From the NCBI RefSeq assembly GCF_018860755.1, contig NZ_JAHKPW010000033.1:22451-86450 (forward strand): 64,000 nucleotides of DNA. The letters are read 5' to 3'. Under the pieces are notes generated by a model. The model saw only the letters and a program-made list of their open reading frames with translations. It was not told the origin of the DNA and ran no database searches. The position numbers and the translations under genes are program-made. The DNA is from Colwellia sp. D2M02 (GTDB taxonomy: Bacteria; Pseudomonadota; Gammaproteobacteria; Enterobacterales; Alteromonadaceae). Shown here one piece after another: positions 18,639-27,542 of this stretch (position 1 is its first letter; the number at the start of each line of letters is the position of its first letter).

Positions 18639-19751
18639 TTACGCTCCTTTATCGTTAGTATCAGTTGCTGTATCTTCTACAGCTCCAATCACTTTCACGG
18701 CTGCGCCATCTCTAAGCTTTAACGCGCCTTCAACAACAACATTTTCGCCTTCAATCAAACCAGAAGCGACTTCAACCACGCCAGGGTGTCTTCTACCTAA
18801 CACAATAGCCTTACGTACCGCTTTATTATCAATAACCACAAAAACATAATGCTTATCTTCAATAGGAATAATGGCACTTTCAGGTAGCTGTAATGTATTT
18901 TCAGTTGCTAATAACACCTCAATGCTAAGTAACATACCAGGACGTAATTTAAGGTGTTCATTTTTAATACTCGCACGCACTTTGATCATACGAGTACTGG
19001 CGTCGATACGACTATCTATTGCGCTTATTTCACCAATAAACTGTTCATTTTTATACGCTGTATTTGACGCACTTACTTTCTGCCCAATAACAATCTGCGT
19101 TAATAAACGCTCAGGTAAAAAGAAGTCAACTTTAATGGCAGACAAGTCATCTAAATTAGTAATGACGCTACCAGCGTTAATATAAGAGCCTCTGCTCACT
19201 TCTCGAAAGCCTAAAACCCCAGAAAAAGGAGCACGAATCGTTAACTCCTCTACTTTAGAACGAGCACTCACTAACTGTGCTTCAATAGCTTTAGTTTTGG
19301 CCGTTTGTTGATCAACAATAGACTTTGACGTGGCTTTACTTGTAAGCAACTCAGATAATCGTGTTAATTGCGCGGTAGACTCTGATAAATTAGCCTCAAG
19401 CTCACTTACTTTGGCCAACTCTTCTTGATTAGTAAACTTAACCAGAAGATCTCCTTTTTTTACTACCTGACCATCTTCAAAATACACTTCATCAATCAAA
19501 TTAGAGTACTTACTGGTCAATAATACCTGCTCATTTGCTCTGGCAGTACCAACGGCTTCAACACTATCAACAAATTCAGCCAACACTACTTTCGTCATTT
19601 TGACTGACACTTCACGTTTAAAGCTTTTTTGCGCTTGCTCACTCGCTGGCCATTGTAAGTAAATAATTAGTCCAACTAATACTACTGTTATTAATAATAA
19701 AGGGATGCGACTCGCCAAAGATGACTTACCTGCAGATGAATTATTTGACAT
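18639..19751 (-). CDS. RND efflux adaptor (membrane fusion protein)
   Basis: A 370-residue periplasmic adaptor anchored by one N-terminal segment 'IPLLLITVVLVGLIIYLQW' (about residues 17-37). A split lipoyl domain ('VYFEDGQVVKKGDLLVKF' and 'IRAPFSGVLGFREVSRGSYI') surrounds a coiled-coil hairpin (about residues 110-165). Beta-barrel and membrane-proximal domains follow ('ALKLRDGAAVKVIG' near the end). It is the first gene of a two-gene operon with the RND transporter 5 bp downstream. No regulator gene is linked. Confidence 0.92.
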   Translation of the reverse strand: MSNNSSAGKSSLASRIPLLLITVVLVGLIIYLQWPASEQAQKSFKREVSVKMTKVVLAEFVDSVEAVGTARANEQVLLTSKYSNLIDEVYFEDGQVVKKGDLLVKFTNQEELAKVSELEANLSESTAQLTRLSELLTSKATSKSIVDQQTAKTKAIEAQLVSARSKVEELTIRAPFSGVLGFREVSRGSYINAGSVITNLDDLSAIKVDFFLPERLLTQIVIGQKVSASNTAYKNEQFIGEISAIDSRIDASTRMIKVRASIKNEHLKLRPGMLLSIEVLLATENTLQLPESAIIPIEDKHYVFVVIDNKAVRKAIVLGRRHPGVVEVASGLIEGENVVVEGALKLRDGAAVKVIGAVEDTATDTNDKGA

Positions 19752-19988
19752 ACATAGCTCTCGAATAAGAAAAAAAGAATATGAACAATGCTAAGCTATT
19801 TAAAACTGCACTTTAAAAGACCACTTATATTGCTTACTTAAAATAACTATTTTTTGCATAAAAATTTAAAAAAACAACATAACTTAACAAAGCTTATCTA
19901 CTATAACTGATAGACCTGTTAATAGCATTTACCCCATCAGTAACTTAGCTTAAAATACTGCCCATTGAACGCAAACGGAATAATAACA

Positions 19989-20813
19989 TTGAATAAATTA
20001 GCGGTATTAGCTTTCTCATTACTTCTCTTTTTAAGTGCCATATTATGGTACCTAGCTAAAGGCTCATTAGATGATTACTTGAGAAGCCAAGTGATATTAC
20101 AAGGACATTATTATAGCGGACAACAAGCGCGTATCGGTCAAGCTCAATATATACCAGAAACCAATATTGCGCTGTTTAGTCAATTTTCTCTTACTAATTT
20201 AAAAGGTTACACTCAACCAGTGGCACTTATTATTGATAAAATTAGTGCCACTTTACTCAGTCCACAAGAAAGCACTCAGCCACAGCAATTAACTCGCGGT
20301 TTAAGTACTAGCCAAATAATTACCGTAGAGCAGTTAACTTTAAACAAAGTGTCGGTTAACTTTGAGGTTCGAGATAACAGTATCAGCAACATAGCTAACT
20401 TAAATAAGTTAGTAACACTACAGCTCGCTAAAGATTACCCTGCGCTTTACCCTAATGTAGCAGCTAAACTTTACGCAAAAGAGCACCCAGAGTTAGACGC
20501 TGAACTTATTAAAAAGTCACATGTAGCGACAGCACCAAGCGAAAAAACAGAAGTAAACAAAGCCGTTATTGCTTCAAAAGCAGAAAGAAAACAAAATAAG
20601 CTATTAGGCAAAGCTAAAACCCGTATCGCTGTACAAGCTATTATTATTAATGAGTTAACCTTAACCGTTACTCAAAATAAGCAAACTAAGGTGTACTCAT
20701 TTAAAGGCGTTAGTTTAGGTGAGGTTGGCGATGTAAGTGGTTTAGCCAGTAATCAAGTAGGCGGCGAAATACTTAGACGCTTATTAGAAAAAGTACAAGC
20801 CATGAAACCATAG
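19989..20813 (+). CDS. Membrane-anchored periplasmic protein of unknown function
   Basis: Reading from the TTG at 19989 gives 274 residues starting MNKLAVLAF; the frame opens at an upstream TTG (19965) that lacks a ribosome binding site. A single N-terminal anchor 'LAFSLLLFLSAILWYLA' is followed by a beta-rich part with strand-turn patterns such as 'IITVEQLTLNKVSVNFEV' and 'AIIINELTLTV'. These resemble short AsmA-like lipid-transfer-type proteins, but I do not recognise a defined family. A lysine/alanine-rich linker lies around residues 165-205. It diverges from the efflux operon and is not obviously part of another unit. Confidence 0.6.
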   Translation: MNKLAVLAFSLLLFLSAILWYLAKGSLDDYLRSQVILQGHYYSGQQARIGQAQYIPETNIALFSQFSLTNLKGYTQPVALIIDKISATLLSPQESTQPQQLTRGLSTSQIITVEQLTLNKVSVNFEVRDNSISNIANLNKLVTLQLAKDYPALYPNVAAKLYAKEHPELDAELIKKSHVATAPSEKTEVNKAVIASKAERKQNKLLGKAKTRIAVQAIIINELTLTVTQNKQTKVYSFKGVSLGEVGDVSGLASNQVGGEILRRLLEKVQAMKP

Positions 20814-21048
20814 CTTGTACTCTATCGTTTTAGCCCTAATTAACCACCGAGCCAAAGGGGCTGAAACAAAAAACCTTATTTAATTAGGAGGTAACGGTGC
20901 TTTAAGACACGTTACAATCTTATAATAATTACCTGATAAACTTTCACTTATACAACCTAGATCAAGTAGCATTAACTCATATTTGCTATAGTAGCGTTTA
21001 TATTGGCTATGATAGTATTTTATAAACTCAGCAAGGCGAGCTACTTTT

Positions 21049-22575
21049 ATGTCACTGACAACGGTTCAATTAATTTCCGTTACCGATCTAAACGGTAACT
21101 ACACTTATGTTAATAATGATTATTGTGAAACTACAGGTTATCCAGAAGAGACCTTACTAAACACTGATACTCGCCGCTTAACTCATCACAAAATGCCACG
21201 ATTAGTGTTAGAAGAGCTTTCAAGTACACTTGCACAAGGCTTATCATGGCAGGGCTTATTACATATCGAAGGCAATAACAAACAAGAACTCTGGTTTGAC
21301 ACCTTTATTACCCCGCAATATAGTCACGGTAAAGTAATCGGCTATCAGTCAATTAGTACTTTGGCAAGGCCAGCGTTAATCACAAACGCAAAGCATATAT
21401 ATCAAGCGCTTAATAACGAGCAGTCATGGGCTACTTTTGAAGTTACTAAAAACCATAAGTTTGCTTTTTTAATTTTACTCTCACTTATTGCTCAAGGTTT
21501 TATTTATACTCATTTAGGGCTAGCCGCTTCGATTGTTGCAGCCTTAAGTGCCATCACCCCTATTTTAGTGTTTTGGTCTGATATTATTCCCACCGCAATA
21601 CGCGCTAAAAATATCCAAAACACCTTTGACTCCATTTCACGTAAAGTCTATTTTGGTAAAGGTACGGCGAGCGTTTTTGACTTTACTTTTTCATTACTCA
21701 AAACCAAAATAAAAGCTATTATTGAACGAACTCTTGATGCCGCAGCGCCAATAAAGTCGGTAATGAATGCCGTCAGCCAAGGATTAGAGCAAAACAGAAC
21801 GACATTAGCCCAACAAAAGCATGACTTAGCTCAATTAAGTGATGCCATGGAGCAAATGCAAACCTCAACCGAGGATATCGCTAAAAATACGGTAAGTGCC
21901 GCTGATGATCTTGAAAAAACCTTCAGTCAATGTGAACAATCTCAAGACAGCATTGCTCAAACCACTGACAAAATTAAGCAGCTCGCTCATGCTGTAGAAA
22001 ACGCCTCAAGTTCAGCCGATAGCTTAACGCAATCTGCCAATAGTGTTGGCGAGCTTATGCAAGAAATACAATCTATTGCCGATCAAACTAACTTACTTGC
22101 CTTAAATGCCGCTATTGAAGCTGCACGCGCGGGTGAACATGGTAGAGGCTTTGCGGTAGTTGCAGGAGAAGTAAGAAGTTTATCGTCTCGCACTCAAGAG
22201 TCAGCGTTAAAAATACATCAACGACTGACCGCAATGCTCGATACTATTGCGCAATGGGTATTATTGATGAATAAAAATAAGGAAGAAGCTAATTACTGTG
22301 TTGAAAGCGCTGAAATATCTCATCAAAAAATAGATGAAGTAGTCAACAGCATGCAAAACGTTAATGTTGCCGCCATGCAAATATCTAGTGCCGCAGAGCA
22401 ACAGTCTATGCTTTCCAATGAAATTAATGATCACCTGCACGGCATTGCCCAAACCACTGAAACAACTTGGCTTGAAACAGAGAAAGTCTCAGAACAAATG
22501 CATACCTTAGCACAAAGTGTTGAAGAAATTAGTGACTTAGCGAGTACTTTTGTGCCGCAAATTAATAAAGGATAA
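21049..22575 (+). CDS. PAS-domain methyl-accepting chemotaxis protein (Aer-like)
   Basis: 508 residues. An N-terminal PAS domain (about residues 5-105: '[19 protein letters not shown]', '[14 protein letters not shown]') is followed by two closely spaced hydrophobic segments (about 140-185) and a long cytoplasmic signalling rod with the hairpin tip '[20 protein letters not shown]' around residues 347-366. This is the layout of Aer, which senses redox state or energy through a PAS-bound flavin; the flavin itself cannot be seen from sequence. A cytochrome b561 gene begins 4 bp after its stop codon, which supports a redox link. Its gene-free upstream region (about 235 bp) shows no clear site. Confidence 0.9.
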   Translation: MSLTTVQLISVTDLNGNYTYVNNDYCETTGYPEETLLNTDTRRLTHHKMPRLVLEELSSTLAQGLSWQGLLHIEGNNKQELWFDTFITPQYSHGKVIGYQSISTLARPALITNAKHIYQALNNEQSWATFEVTKNHKFAFLILLSLIAQGFIYTHLGLAASIVAALSAITPILVFWSDIIPTAIRAKNIQNTFDSISRKVYFGKGTASVFDFTFSLLKTKIKAIIERTLDAAAPIKSVMNAVSQGLEQNRTTLAQQKHDLAQLSDAMEQMQTSTEDIAKNTVSAADDLEKTFSQCEQSQDSIAQTTDKIKQLAHAVENASSSADSLTQSANSVGELMQEIQSIADQTNLLALNAAIEAARAGEHGRGFAVVAGEVRSLSSRTQESALKIHQRLTAMLDTIAQWVLLMNKNKEEANYCVESAEISHQKIDEVVNSMQNVNVAAMQISSAAEQQSMLSNEINDHLHGIAQTTETTWLETEKVSEQMHTLAQSVEEISDLASTFVPQINKG

Positions 22576-22579
22576 TTTG

Positions 22580-23143
22580 ATGATGTCATGGAAAAACAGC
22601 GAAAACCGTTATGGCGCTTTATCTATTAGCATGCATTGGCTAATGGTAGTACTGATGATTTTCGTGTTTGCTTCAATTGAGTGCCGCGTATTTTTCGAAA
22701 AAGGTACAGAAACACGTGATCTGTTTAAAATGTGGCATTTTATGTTAGGGCTATCTGTATTAGTGTTGGTTGTTGCACGTATCTATTTACGAATAAGTCA
22801 AATCACCCCTAAAATCACGCCGATGCTTTCAACGTTACAACACACCGCAGCAAAACTAGGCCATATCGTGCTTTATACTTTTATGGTAATAATGCCAATT
22901 ATGGGCTGGTTAATTCTAAGCGCAGAAGGAAAAGTCATTCCTTTTTTTGGCTTAGAACTGCCGCCATTAGTTAGCCCCGATAAAGCCTTAGGTCATGATA
23001 TTGAAGAACTACACGAAACTTTTGGGTTAGTTGGCTATTACTTAATAGCCTTGCACGCACTTGCTGCTTTGGTCCATCATTATTGGCAAAAAGATGATAC
23101 ATTAACGCGGATGCTACCTCAGCGAAAAAACTCAAACCACTAA
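22580..23143 (+). CDS. Cytochrome b561
   Basis: A 188-residue four-helix diheme b-type cytochrome of the inner membrane. Haem-ligand histidines are visible in 'SISMHWLMVVL' (helix 1), 'KMWHFMLGLSVL' (helix 2), 'KLGHIVLYTFMVIMPIMGW' (helix 3) and 'LHALAALVHHYW' (helix 4). Bacterial members pass electrons from quinol or act as superoxide:ubiquinone oxidoreductases. I chose the ATG at 22580 because AAAGGA is 6 nt upstream; the open frame extends back into the chemoreceptor gene but without a start signal. It is probably co-transcribed with the receptor. Confidence 0.92.
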   Translation: MMSWKNSENRYGALSISMHWLMVVLMIFVFASIECRVFFEKGTETRDLFKMWHFMLGLSVLVLVVARIYLRISQITPKITPMLSTLQHTAAKLGHIVLYTFMVIMPIMGWLILSAEGKVIPFFGLELPPLVSPDKALGHDIEELHETFGLVGYYLIALHALAALVHHYWQKDDTLTRMLPQRKNSNH

Positions 23144-23173
23144 CCTTAACTACTAACCTTAACTACTAACCTT
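23140..23173. repeat. 13-bp tandem repeat at the end of the cytochrome gene
   Basis: CTAACCTTAACTA occurs twice in a row (23140-23152, 23153-23165), and a third partial copy runs to 23173. The first copy contains the stop codon of the cytochrome gene. It is probably a recent slippage duplication. Confidence 0.8.
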
Positions 23174-23270
23174 CACCACATAATAAATAACAAACGGCGT
23201 TATTAACAATAAGTACAGAGGTAAAATAAATTCTTTTACCTGCTGTGTCTTGGAGTTAACTCCCCTTATC

Positions 23271-23594
23271 ATGCAATGGAATATGTATATGGAAACATTA
23301 AGAGAATGTTTGGCAATTTTTATTTTTATGTTAGCTGTCGCCCTTATTTATGCTGTAATAGATGATTTTTCTTGGGGCAGCGTGTTAACCAGTGTTGGCT
23401 GTTTTATTATCGCTTACTTTATTTGGCCCAGTAAACGTCGAGGTCAAAGAAACCAAGAAAATCGCTTTGTTGATATTATCGAAATTATTATTGAACTACC
23501 TGTAGAGTTTTTTATCTGGATTTTACGCTTTATCGGTCGTATCTTTCGTAATAAAGATGGTAATGTCGACTTAGATATTGATATCGGTCTATAA
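23271..23594 (+). CDS. Small conserved-looking membrane protein
   Basis: About 107 residues from the ATG at 23271. A TTG at 23250 is in frame but sits in the palindrome GGAGTTAACTCC and has no ribosome binding site. Two hydrophobic segments are clear (about residues 12-30 and 33-52), followed by a basic loop PSKRRGQR and an amphipathic or membrane-associated stretch 'IIELPVEFFIWILRFIGRIF'. The C-terminus is acidic (DGNVDLDIDIGL). I do not recognise the family. The GNAT gene starts 12 bp downstream, so the two are likely co-transcribed. Confidence 0.6.
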   Translation: MQWNMYMETLRECLAIFIFMLAVALIYAVIDDFSWGSVLTSVGCFIIAYFIWPSKRRGQRNQENRFVDIIEIIIELPVEFFIWILRFIGRIFRNKDGNVDLDIDIGL

Positions 23595-23606
23595 GGTTAA
23601 GTAAAT

Positions 23607-24059
23607 ATGATAAAAGCACTCGATAATACCAAGCTAAGTCTTGCTAGCCCAATTTACAGCGTTTTCCAAAGCGCTTACCAAGTAGAGGCTAACCTTATTG
23701 GTACTCTTAACTTCCCGCCATTATCAAGAAGTGTTGAGGATATTCAAAAATCACTAACGCACTTTTATGGTTTTTATGTTGATGAAGTTTTAGCTGGGGT
23801 TATCGAAGTTACTGTAGAAAGTAATCGTTTACATATTAATAGCCTAACCGTTGCCCCTTCCTACTTTAAACAAGGTATCGCGAGCCAATTAATACGTTAT
23901 GCATTAGCAACGTTTAACTTTGCACAAGCAACAGTAGAAACAGCAGTTGTTAATGCACCTGCTATTGCACTATATCAAAAACACGGTTTTGTTGAGTTTA
24001 AGCGTTATACCCCAGATCATGGTATTGAAAAAACAGCCATGGAGCTTAATCACACCTAA
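23607..24059 (+). CDS. GNAT-family N-acetyltransferase
   Basis: A 150-residue acetyl-CoA-dependent acetyltransferase. The core is 'HINSLTVAPSYFKQGIASQLIRYAL', with the acetyl-CoA-binding Q/R-x-x-G-x-A type loop (FKQGIA) at about residue 92, and the last part 'NAPAIALYQKHGFVEFKRY' is the family's C-terminal signature. The substrate is unknown; these enzymes acetylate amines of small molecules or protein N-termini. The ATG has AAGGTTAAGT just upstream. It is the second gene of a probable two-gene unit. Confidence 0.88.
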   Translation: MIKALDNTKLSLASPIYSVFQSAYQVEANLIGTLNFPPLSRSVEDIQKSLTHFYGFYVDEVLAGVIEVTVESNRLHINSLTVAPSYFKQGIASQLIRYALATFNFAQATVETAVVNAPAIALYQKHGFVEFKRYTPDHGIEKTAMELNHT

Positions 24060-24204
24060 TCAATTCAGCTAAACTCAATTCAGCTCAATTAGCAATCGCT
24101 TTTTCTCCGTTTTTTACTTAATAGTCAATCAACTCCTAAAAAGTATTCTAATTAGCTAAAACTTTCCTAGAAAACATCTTAACCACAACACCAAGTAATA
24201 ATAG

Positions 24205-24393
24205 TTATCATTTAACATTAACAAAGAAGGTGAAATTCTCTCGTCTTCACTAGCCAAAGCTAGCGGTGTTAGAATGCTCGATAATGCCACAGTGCAGCTA
24301 ATTGCTAAGGCAAACCCTTTACCTAAACCTCCAGCACATATTTTAAGTCAACGGTTATCAATTGAAGTACCGATTAGGTATTTTATTCGTTAG
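24205..24393 (+). pseudogene. 3' relic of a tonB-type gene
   Basis: One frame reads 'LSFNINKEGEI', 'LAKASGVRMLDNATVQLIA' and 'KANPLPKPP', and ends 'LSIEVPIRYFIR' before a TAG at 24391. This is the last two thirds of a TonB C-terminal domain, with its SG.xxLDxA helix, NPxPxPP turn and final VPIxY strand. Three stop codons in a row precede it at 24196-24204. It has no start codon, and no matching upstream half is seen in any frame, so the N-terminal anchor and proline-rich part are gone. The rest of the 400-bp gap holds only a short direct repeat (TCAATTCAGCT, 24060-24085) and a hairpin. Confidence 0.75.
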
Positions 24394-24395
24394 AA

Positions 24396-24425
24396 TAGCG
24401 CTTTATTATGGTAAATAAAGCGCTA
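24396..24425. terminator. Hairpin after the tonB relic
   Basis: TAGCGCTTTATT (24396-24407) and AATAAAGCGCTA (24414-24425) form a perfect 12-bp stem with a 6-nt loop directly after the relic's stop codon. No T-run follows, so it may be an old or weak terminator. Confidence 0.45.
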
Positions 24426-24459
24426 AATACTAGCTCTATTTGAAGGTAAAAAATACCAC

Positions 24460-25284
24460 GTGACCAAATCAATATTAATAACCGGCTGCTCAAGTGGTAT
24501 CGGGTTAGATGCTGCATTGGCATTATCAATCAGAGGTTATCAAGTTTTTGCAACCGCACGTAACCAAGCTGATGTACAAAGTCTTCAAAACAAAGGCTTA
24601 AATGCCTACCACCTTGATTTAACTGACATGAACAGTATTGAAACTACCGTTACTGCCATATTAAAAGAAACTGGCGGTAGCTTAGATTTTTTATTTAATA
24701 ATGGAGCTTACGGTCAACCGGGCGCATTAGAAGACTTACCAACGCAAGCACTTAAAGCACAGTTTGAAACCAATGTGTTTGGTTGGCACGCACTAACCAA
24801 AATGATTATTCCGGTAATGCGTAAACAAGGTCATGGGCGAATTATTCAATGCAGCTCAGTATTAGGCTTTGTATCTATGGCTTATCGCGGTGCTTATAAC
24901 GCCTCAAAATATGCCATTGAAGGCTTAAGCGATACCTTACGCTTAGAGTTAAAGTCAGCCAATATCTCAGTGATTTTATTACAACTTGGTCCTATTAACA
25001 CTCAGTTTAGAGCCAATTCATTAAAGGCTTTTCAACACTGTATTGATGCTAAAAATAGCGTTTATCATGTTCAATATCAGCAGCAAATAGCTCGACTTTC
25101 GAGTGAAAGATCAACCGCTGCATTTACGTTAGAACCGAAAGATGTAACCAAAGCGCTTATTCATGCTCTAGAGAGTAATAAACCTAAAATTAGATATCGA
25201 ATTACCGTCCCCACTAAATTGTTTGCAGTTTTTAAACGTATTTTACCAACGCACTGGTTAGACAAGCTATTATCAAAAGGCTAG
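24460..25284 (+). CDS. Short-chain dehydrogenase/reductase
   Basis: A 274-residue cytosolic NAD(P)-dependent oxidoreductase of the classical SDR family. The nucleotide-binding motif is TGCSSGIG (residues 8-15), the 'NNGAYG' motif is the NNAG equivalent, and the catalytic Ser, Tyr and Lys are in 'IIQCSSVLGF' and 'YNASKYAIEGLSDTLRLEL'. The start is GTG at 24460, with GAAGG about 12 nt before it. The substrate is not predictable; this subgroup includes retinol- and 17-beta-hydroxysteroid-like reductases. It converges on the phosphatase gene. Confidence 0.9.
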   Translation: MTKSILITGCSSGIGLDAALALSIRGYQVFATARNQADVQSLQNKGLNAYHLDLTDMNSIETTVTAILKETGGSLDFLFNNGAYGQPGALEDLPTQALKAQFETNVFGWHALTKMIIPVMRKQGHGRIIQCSSVLGFVSMAYRGAYNASKYAIEGLSDTLRLELKSANISVILLQLGPINTQFRANSLKAFQHCIDAKNSVYHVQYQQQIARLSSERSTAAFTLEPKDVTKALIHALESNKPKIRYRITVPTKLFAVFKRILPTHWLDKLLSKG

Positions 25285-25317
25285 TAGTGTTTATGCTAAT
25301 TTTTATATAAACAGCAA

Positions 25318-25352
25318 ATCAACATGAATAAAGCTCCTTTATTTATGTTGAT
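25318..25352. terminator. Hairpin between convergent SDR and phosphatase genes
   Basis: ATCAACATGAATAAAG (25318-25333) pairs with CTTTATTTATGTTGAT (25337-25352) with one G-T pair and a 3-nt loop. A long stem between two facing genes suggests a two-way transcription stop, although no T-run is present. Confidence 0.5.
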
Positions 25353-25358
25353 GAAGTA

Positions 25359-27419
25359 TTAATGCATCAACTCTTCATCACTTTCAATAAATTCAGTAAT
25401 ACTACCATTTGGGTGTAAATCGGCAATATACTCAGGCGAGCCATCGTCATTAAGCTCCAAATAACCTAAGGCCGCTTTAGGCATCAAACGCTGATGACCT
25501 AAGCTCAGTGGTTTATGTTTTTTCTGATCACCACTCTCATTTTTGGTAACTAACTTTCGCCCGGTTACACGCATAGCACGGCGTTTAGTAAATAAGTTTA
25601 GCGGCGAATAAGGCCCATAAAGCACACGGTTCAGCCGATCTAAAATACCAATAAGTGGTTGTGGAAACTGGTTTTTAATACCGCTGGAAGTAATTTGCCA
25701 AATTTTAGGAGAGTTACGGCTAAAACGTAGTTCAATGTCGTAAACAAAAGAGTAATGCACATCGCCTGATAATATAACAAAATGTTGTGGCGTTTTCGGG
25801 TGTTTAAAAATATTTAAAATAGTACTGGCAGAGCCTGAATGTGCCATCCAGTTTTCAGCATCAACCGCAAGTGGTTTACCTATGATGGTTGCCATGCGCT
25901 GAATGGTTTCAATCACTTTAACCCCAAAAATAGGCGCAGGTGAAGCAAGTAAAATAGCATCATGGCCAATCAACTCTTGCTGTAATTCACATAACGCCTC
26001 CCAGTCCATTAACCCTGAAGGCTCAGCCAGTGATTGCTCTGAGCGCCAGCGCCGAGTTCTGCTATCAAGTACCACTAATTTAGGCGAGGTATCAACAGTG
26101 TATTGCCATTGAGAAAAGCCAAGTAGGTAATCAATCACATTATCTTGGTTTTCAGCATTAGGGGATTGTTGATAGTTATTCATCATTTGCCAGAAGTCGC
26201 CTTTGAAATTCTTAGGTTCGTTACCCCACCCTTGGCATAGCCAATAAGCAAATAAACTATTTCCAATAATGCGTTTGGCTAATGGATTTTCATAAACCGC
26301 TTGCTCCCACTGCGCTGTTAAATTCCAGTCATCGGTTACATCGTGATCATCAAAAATCATATAAGTAGGGATATGAGCTAATAAGCGCTGAACATTAGCT
26401 AAACCTTCAATAAAACCTTCTAGGGCAGCCACTTCGCTTTGATGAGTTTTCTCATGCTCTGCAGGTACACTAAAACCTGTTAACTCAACTTCTTGCCACA
26501 GTGTCGGCGACCAAACTAATAAGTACATTGCCATCATTTCAGCAAAAGTGATTAAATGGTTATGTGCATACGTTGAAGTAAAAATAGGTTGTGCCGATGA
26601 TGGGCTATACCACGGACTTGATAGTGTCGTTCTAGGTAAAACGTCTTCACGTTTAAAGTACTTGTCGGTTAACTGGTACAGCTGCTCACTATCGGTTAAC
26701 GTTATGGTATTAGCTTTAGCAGGCCGCTGGTGCGATTTTTTATTATTACCTGAGCTGGCAGCTGACTTTTTATCTGAGCTTATACCTGAACTTATGCCTG
26801 AGTCTTTGGGGTGGTTTTCTTCATCAACAAAGTCAACATTAGTAAATTTTTCACCATATAAGCCCAATAATTCAATCACTTGATGAATAGCATACAAAGT
26901 AGCGCCTGCAACATGATCCGCATAAATTTGATCACCGTTCATCATCAATAGTGACGGCCTTTGTGTCACATCGGTTAATGCGTCTGCGACTTTTTTATCG
27001 CCCACTAATAGGCTATCACCACTACTGTTATGTGGGTTTCGACACGAGCCATGTAATAAGTTAGTAATAGTTGGCTGAATAATAAAAGAGGGTCTAGTGC
27101 AATTATCATAGGTTATATGCGGCACTGTTTCTGATAAAGGTTTACGCACTTTTTTATCTGCTGCGGTTATCAGCAGGTCATATTCAAGGTAGGTTTCGCT
27201 CGGTAGGCTAATATCAATATCGAGTAAGTGTACCACCGCGTATTCGCCTACTCTAAAGGTTGATAAGTTATCACTCGTTAATTCAACCGTTAGTATTTTT
27301 TCATCTTCCTCAAAACAACAGAACTCCCCTTGACACTCATAGGGACTTAGCCACCATAATACGAGTTGCTGCTCGGTTAATCGGCGTAATATTGGCCCTG
27401 CTAAAATATCTGCTAACAC
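25359..27419 (-). CDS. PhoD-like metallophosphatase
   Basis: 686 residues with the PhoD/MPP metallophosphoesterase motifs 'HGSCRNPH', 'LLMMNGDQIYADHV', 'FDDHDVTDDWN' and 'FVILSGDVHYSFVY', which supply the metal ligands. The N-terminal part (about 1-110) is a beta-rich accessory domain. There is no Tat or Sec signal, so unlike B. subtilis PhoD it is probably cytosolic. A low-complexity Ser/Lys insert (about residues 205-235, 'SGISSGISSDKKSAASSG') interrupts the catalytic part, and the C-terminus adds about 60 residues. Such proteins may act on nucleotides or phosphodiesters; the substrate is unknown. It appears to be a single-gene unit. Confidence 0.85.
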   Translation of the reverse strand: MLADILAGPILRRLTEQQLVLWWLSPYECQGEFCCFEEDEKILTVELTSDNLSTFRVGEYAVVHLLDIDISLPSETYLEYDLLITAADKKVRKPLSETVPHITYDNCTRPSFIIQPTITNLLHGSCRNPHNSSGDSLLVGDKKVADALTDVTQRPSLLMMNGDQIYADHVAGATLYAIHQVIELLGLYGEKFTNVDFVDEENHPKDSGISSGISSDKKSAASSGNNKKSHQRPAKANTITLTDSEQLYQLTDKYFKREDVLPRTTLSSPWYSPSSAQPIFTSTYAHNHLITFAEMMAMYLLVWSPTLWQEVELTGFSVPAEHEKTHQSEVAALEGFIEGLANVQRLLAHIPTYMIFDDHDVTDDWNLTAQWEQAVYENPLAKRIIGNSLFAYWLCQGWGNEPKNFKGDFWQMMNNYQQSPNAENQDNVIDYLLGFSQWQYTVDTSPKLVVLDSRTRRWRSEQSLAEPSGLMDWEALCELQQELIGHDAILLASPAPIFGVKVIETIQRMATIIGKPLAVDAENWMAHSGSASTILNIFKHPKTPQHFVILSGDVHYSFVYDIELRFSRNSPKIWQITSSGIKNQFPQPLIGILDRLNRVLYGPYSPLNLFTKRRAMRVTGRKLVTKNESGDQKKHKPLSLGHQRLMPKAALGYLELNDDGSPEYIADLHPNGSITEFIESDEELMH

Positions 27420-27449
27420 CTAAAAAACACCTCTACTACTAACAATTAA

Positions 27450-27502
27450 TAAAAAAATAAAAGCCTGTTATCCCTTACTTTACAGGTAATAGCAAGGGTA
27501 AC
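27450..27502 (-). terminator. Probable terminator of the MocR gene
   Basis: On the minus strand GTTACCCTT and AAGGGATAAC (one bulge) can pair, followed by AGGCTTTTATTTTTTTA. It lies about 40 bp after the regulator's stop codon. Confidence 0.55.
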
Positions 27503-27542
27503 TTGTTACTAAATTTATCTTCTTAAAACCTTAAATGGTAAT

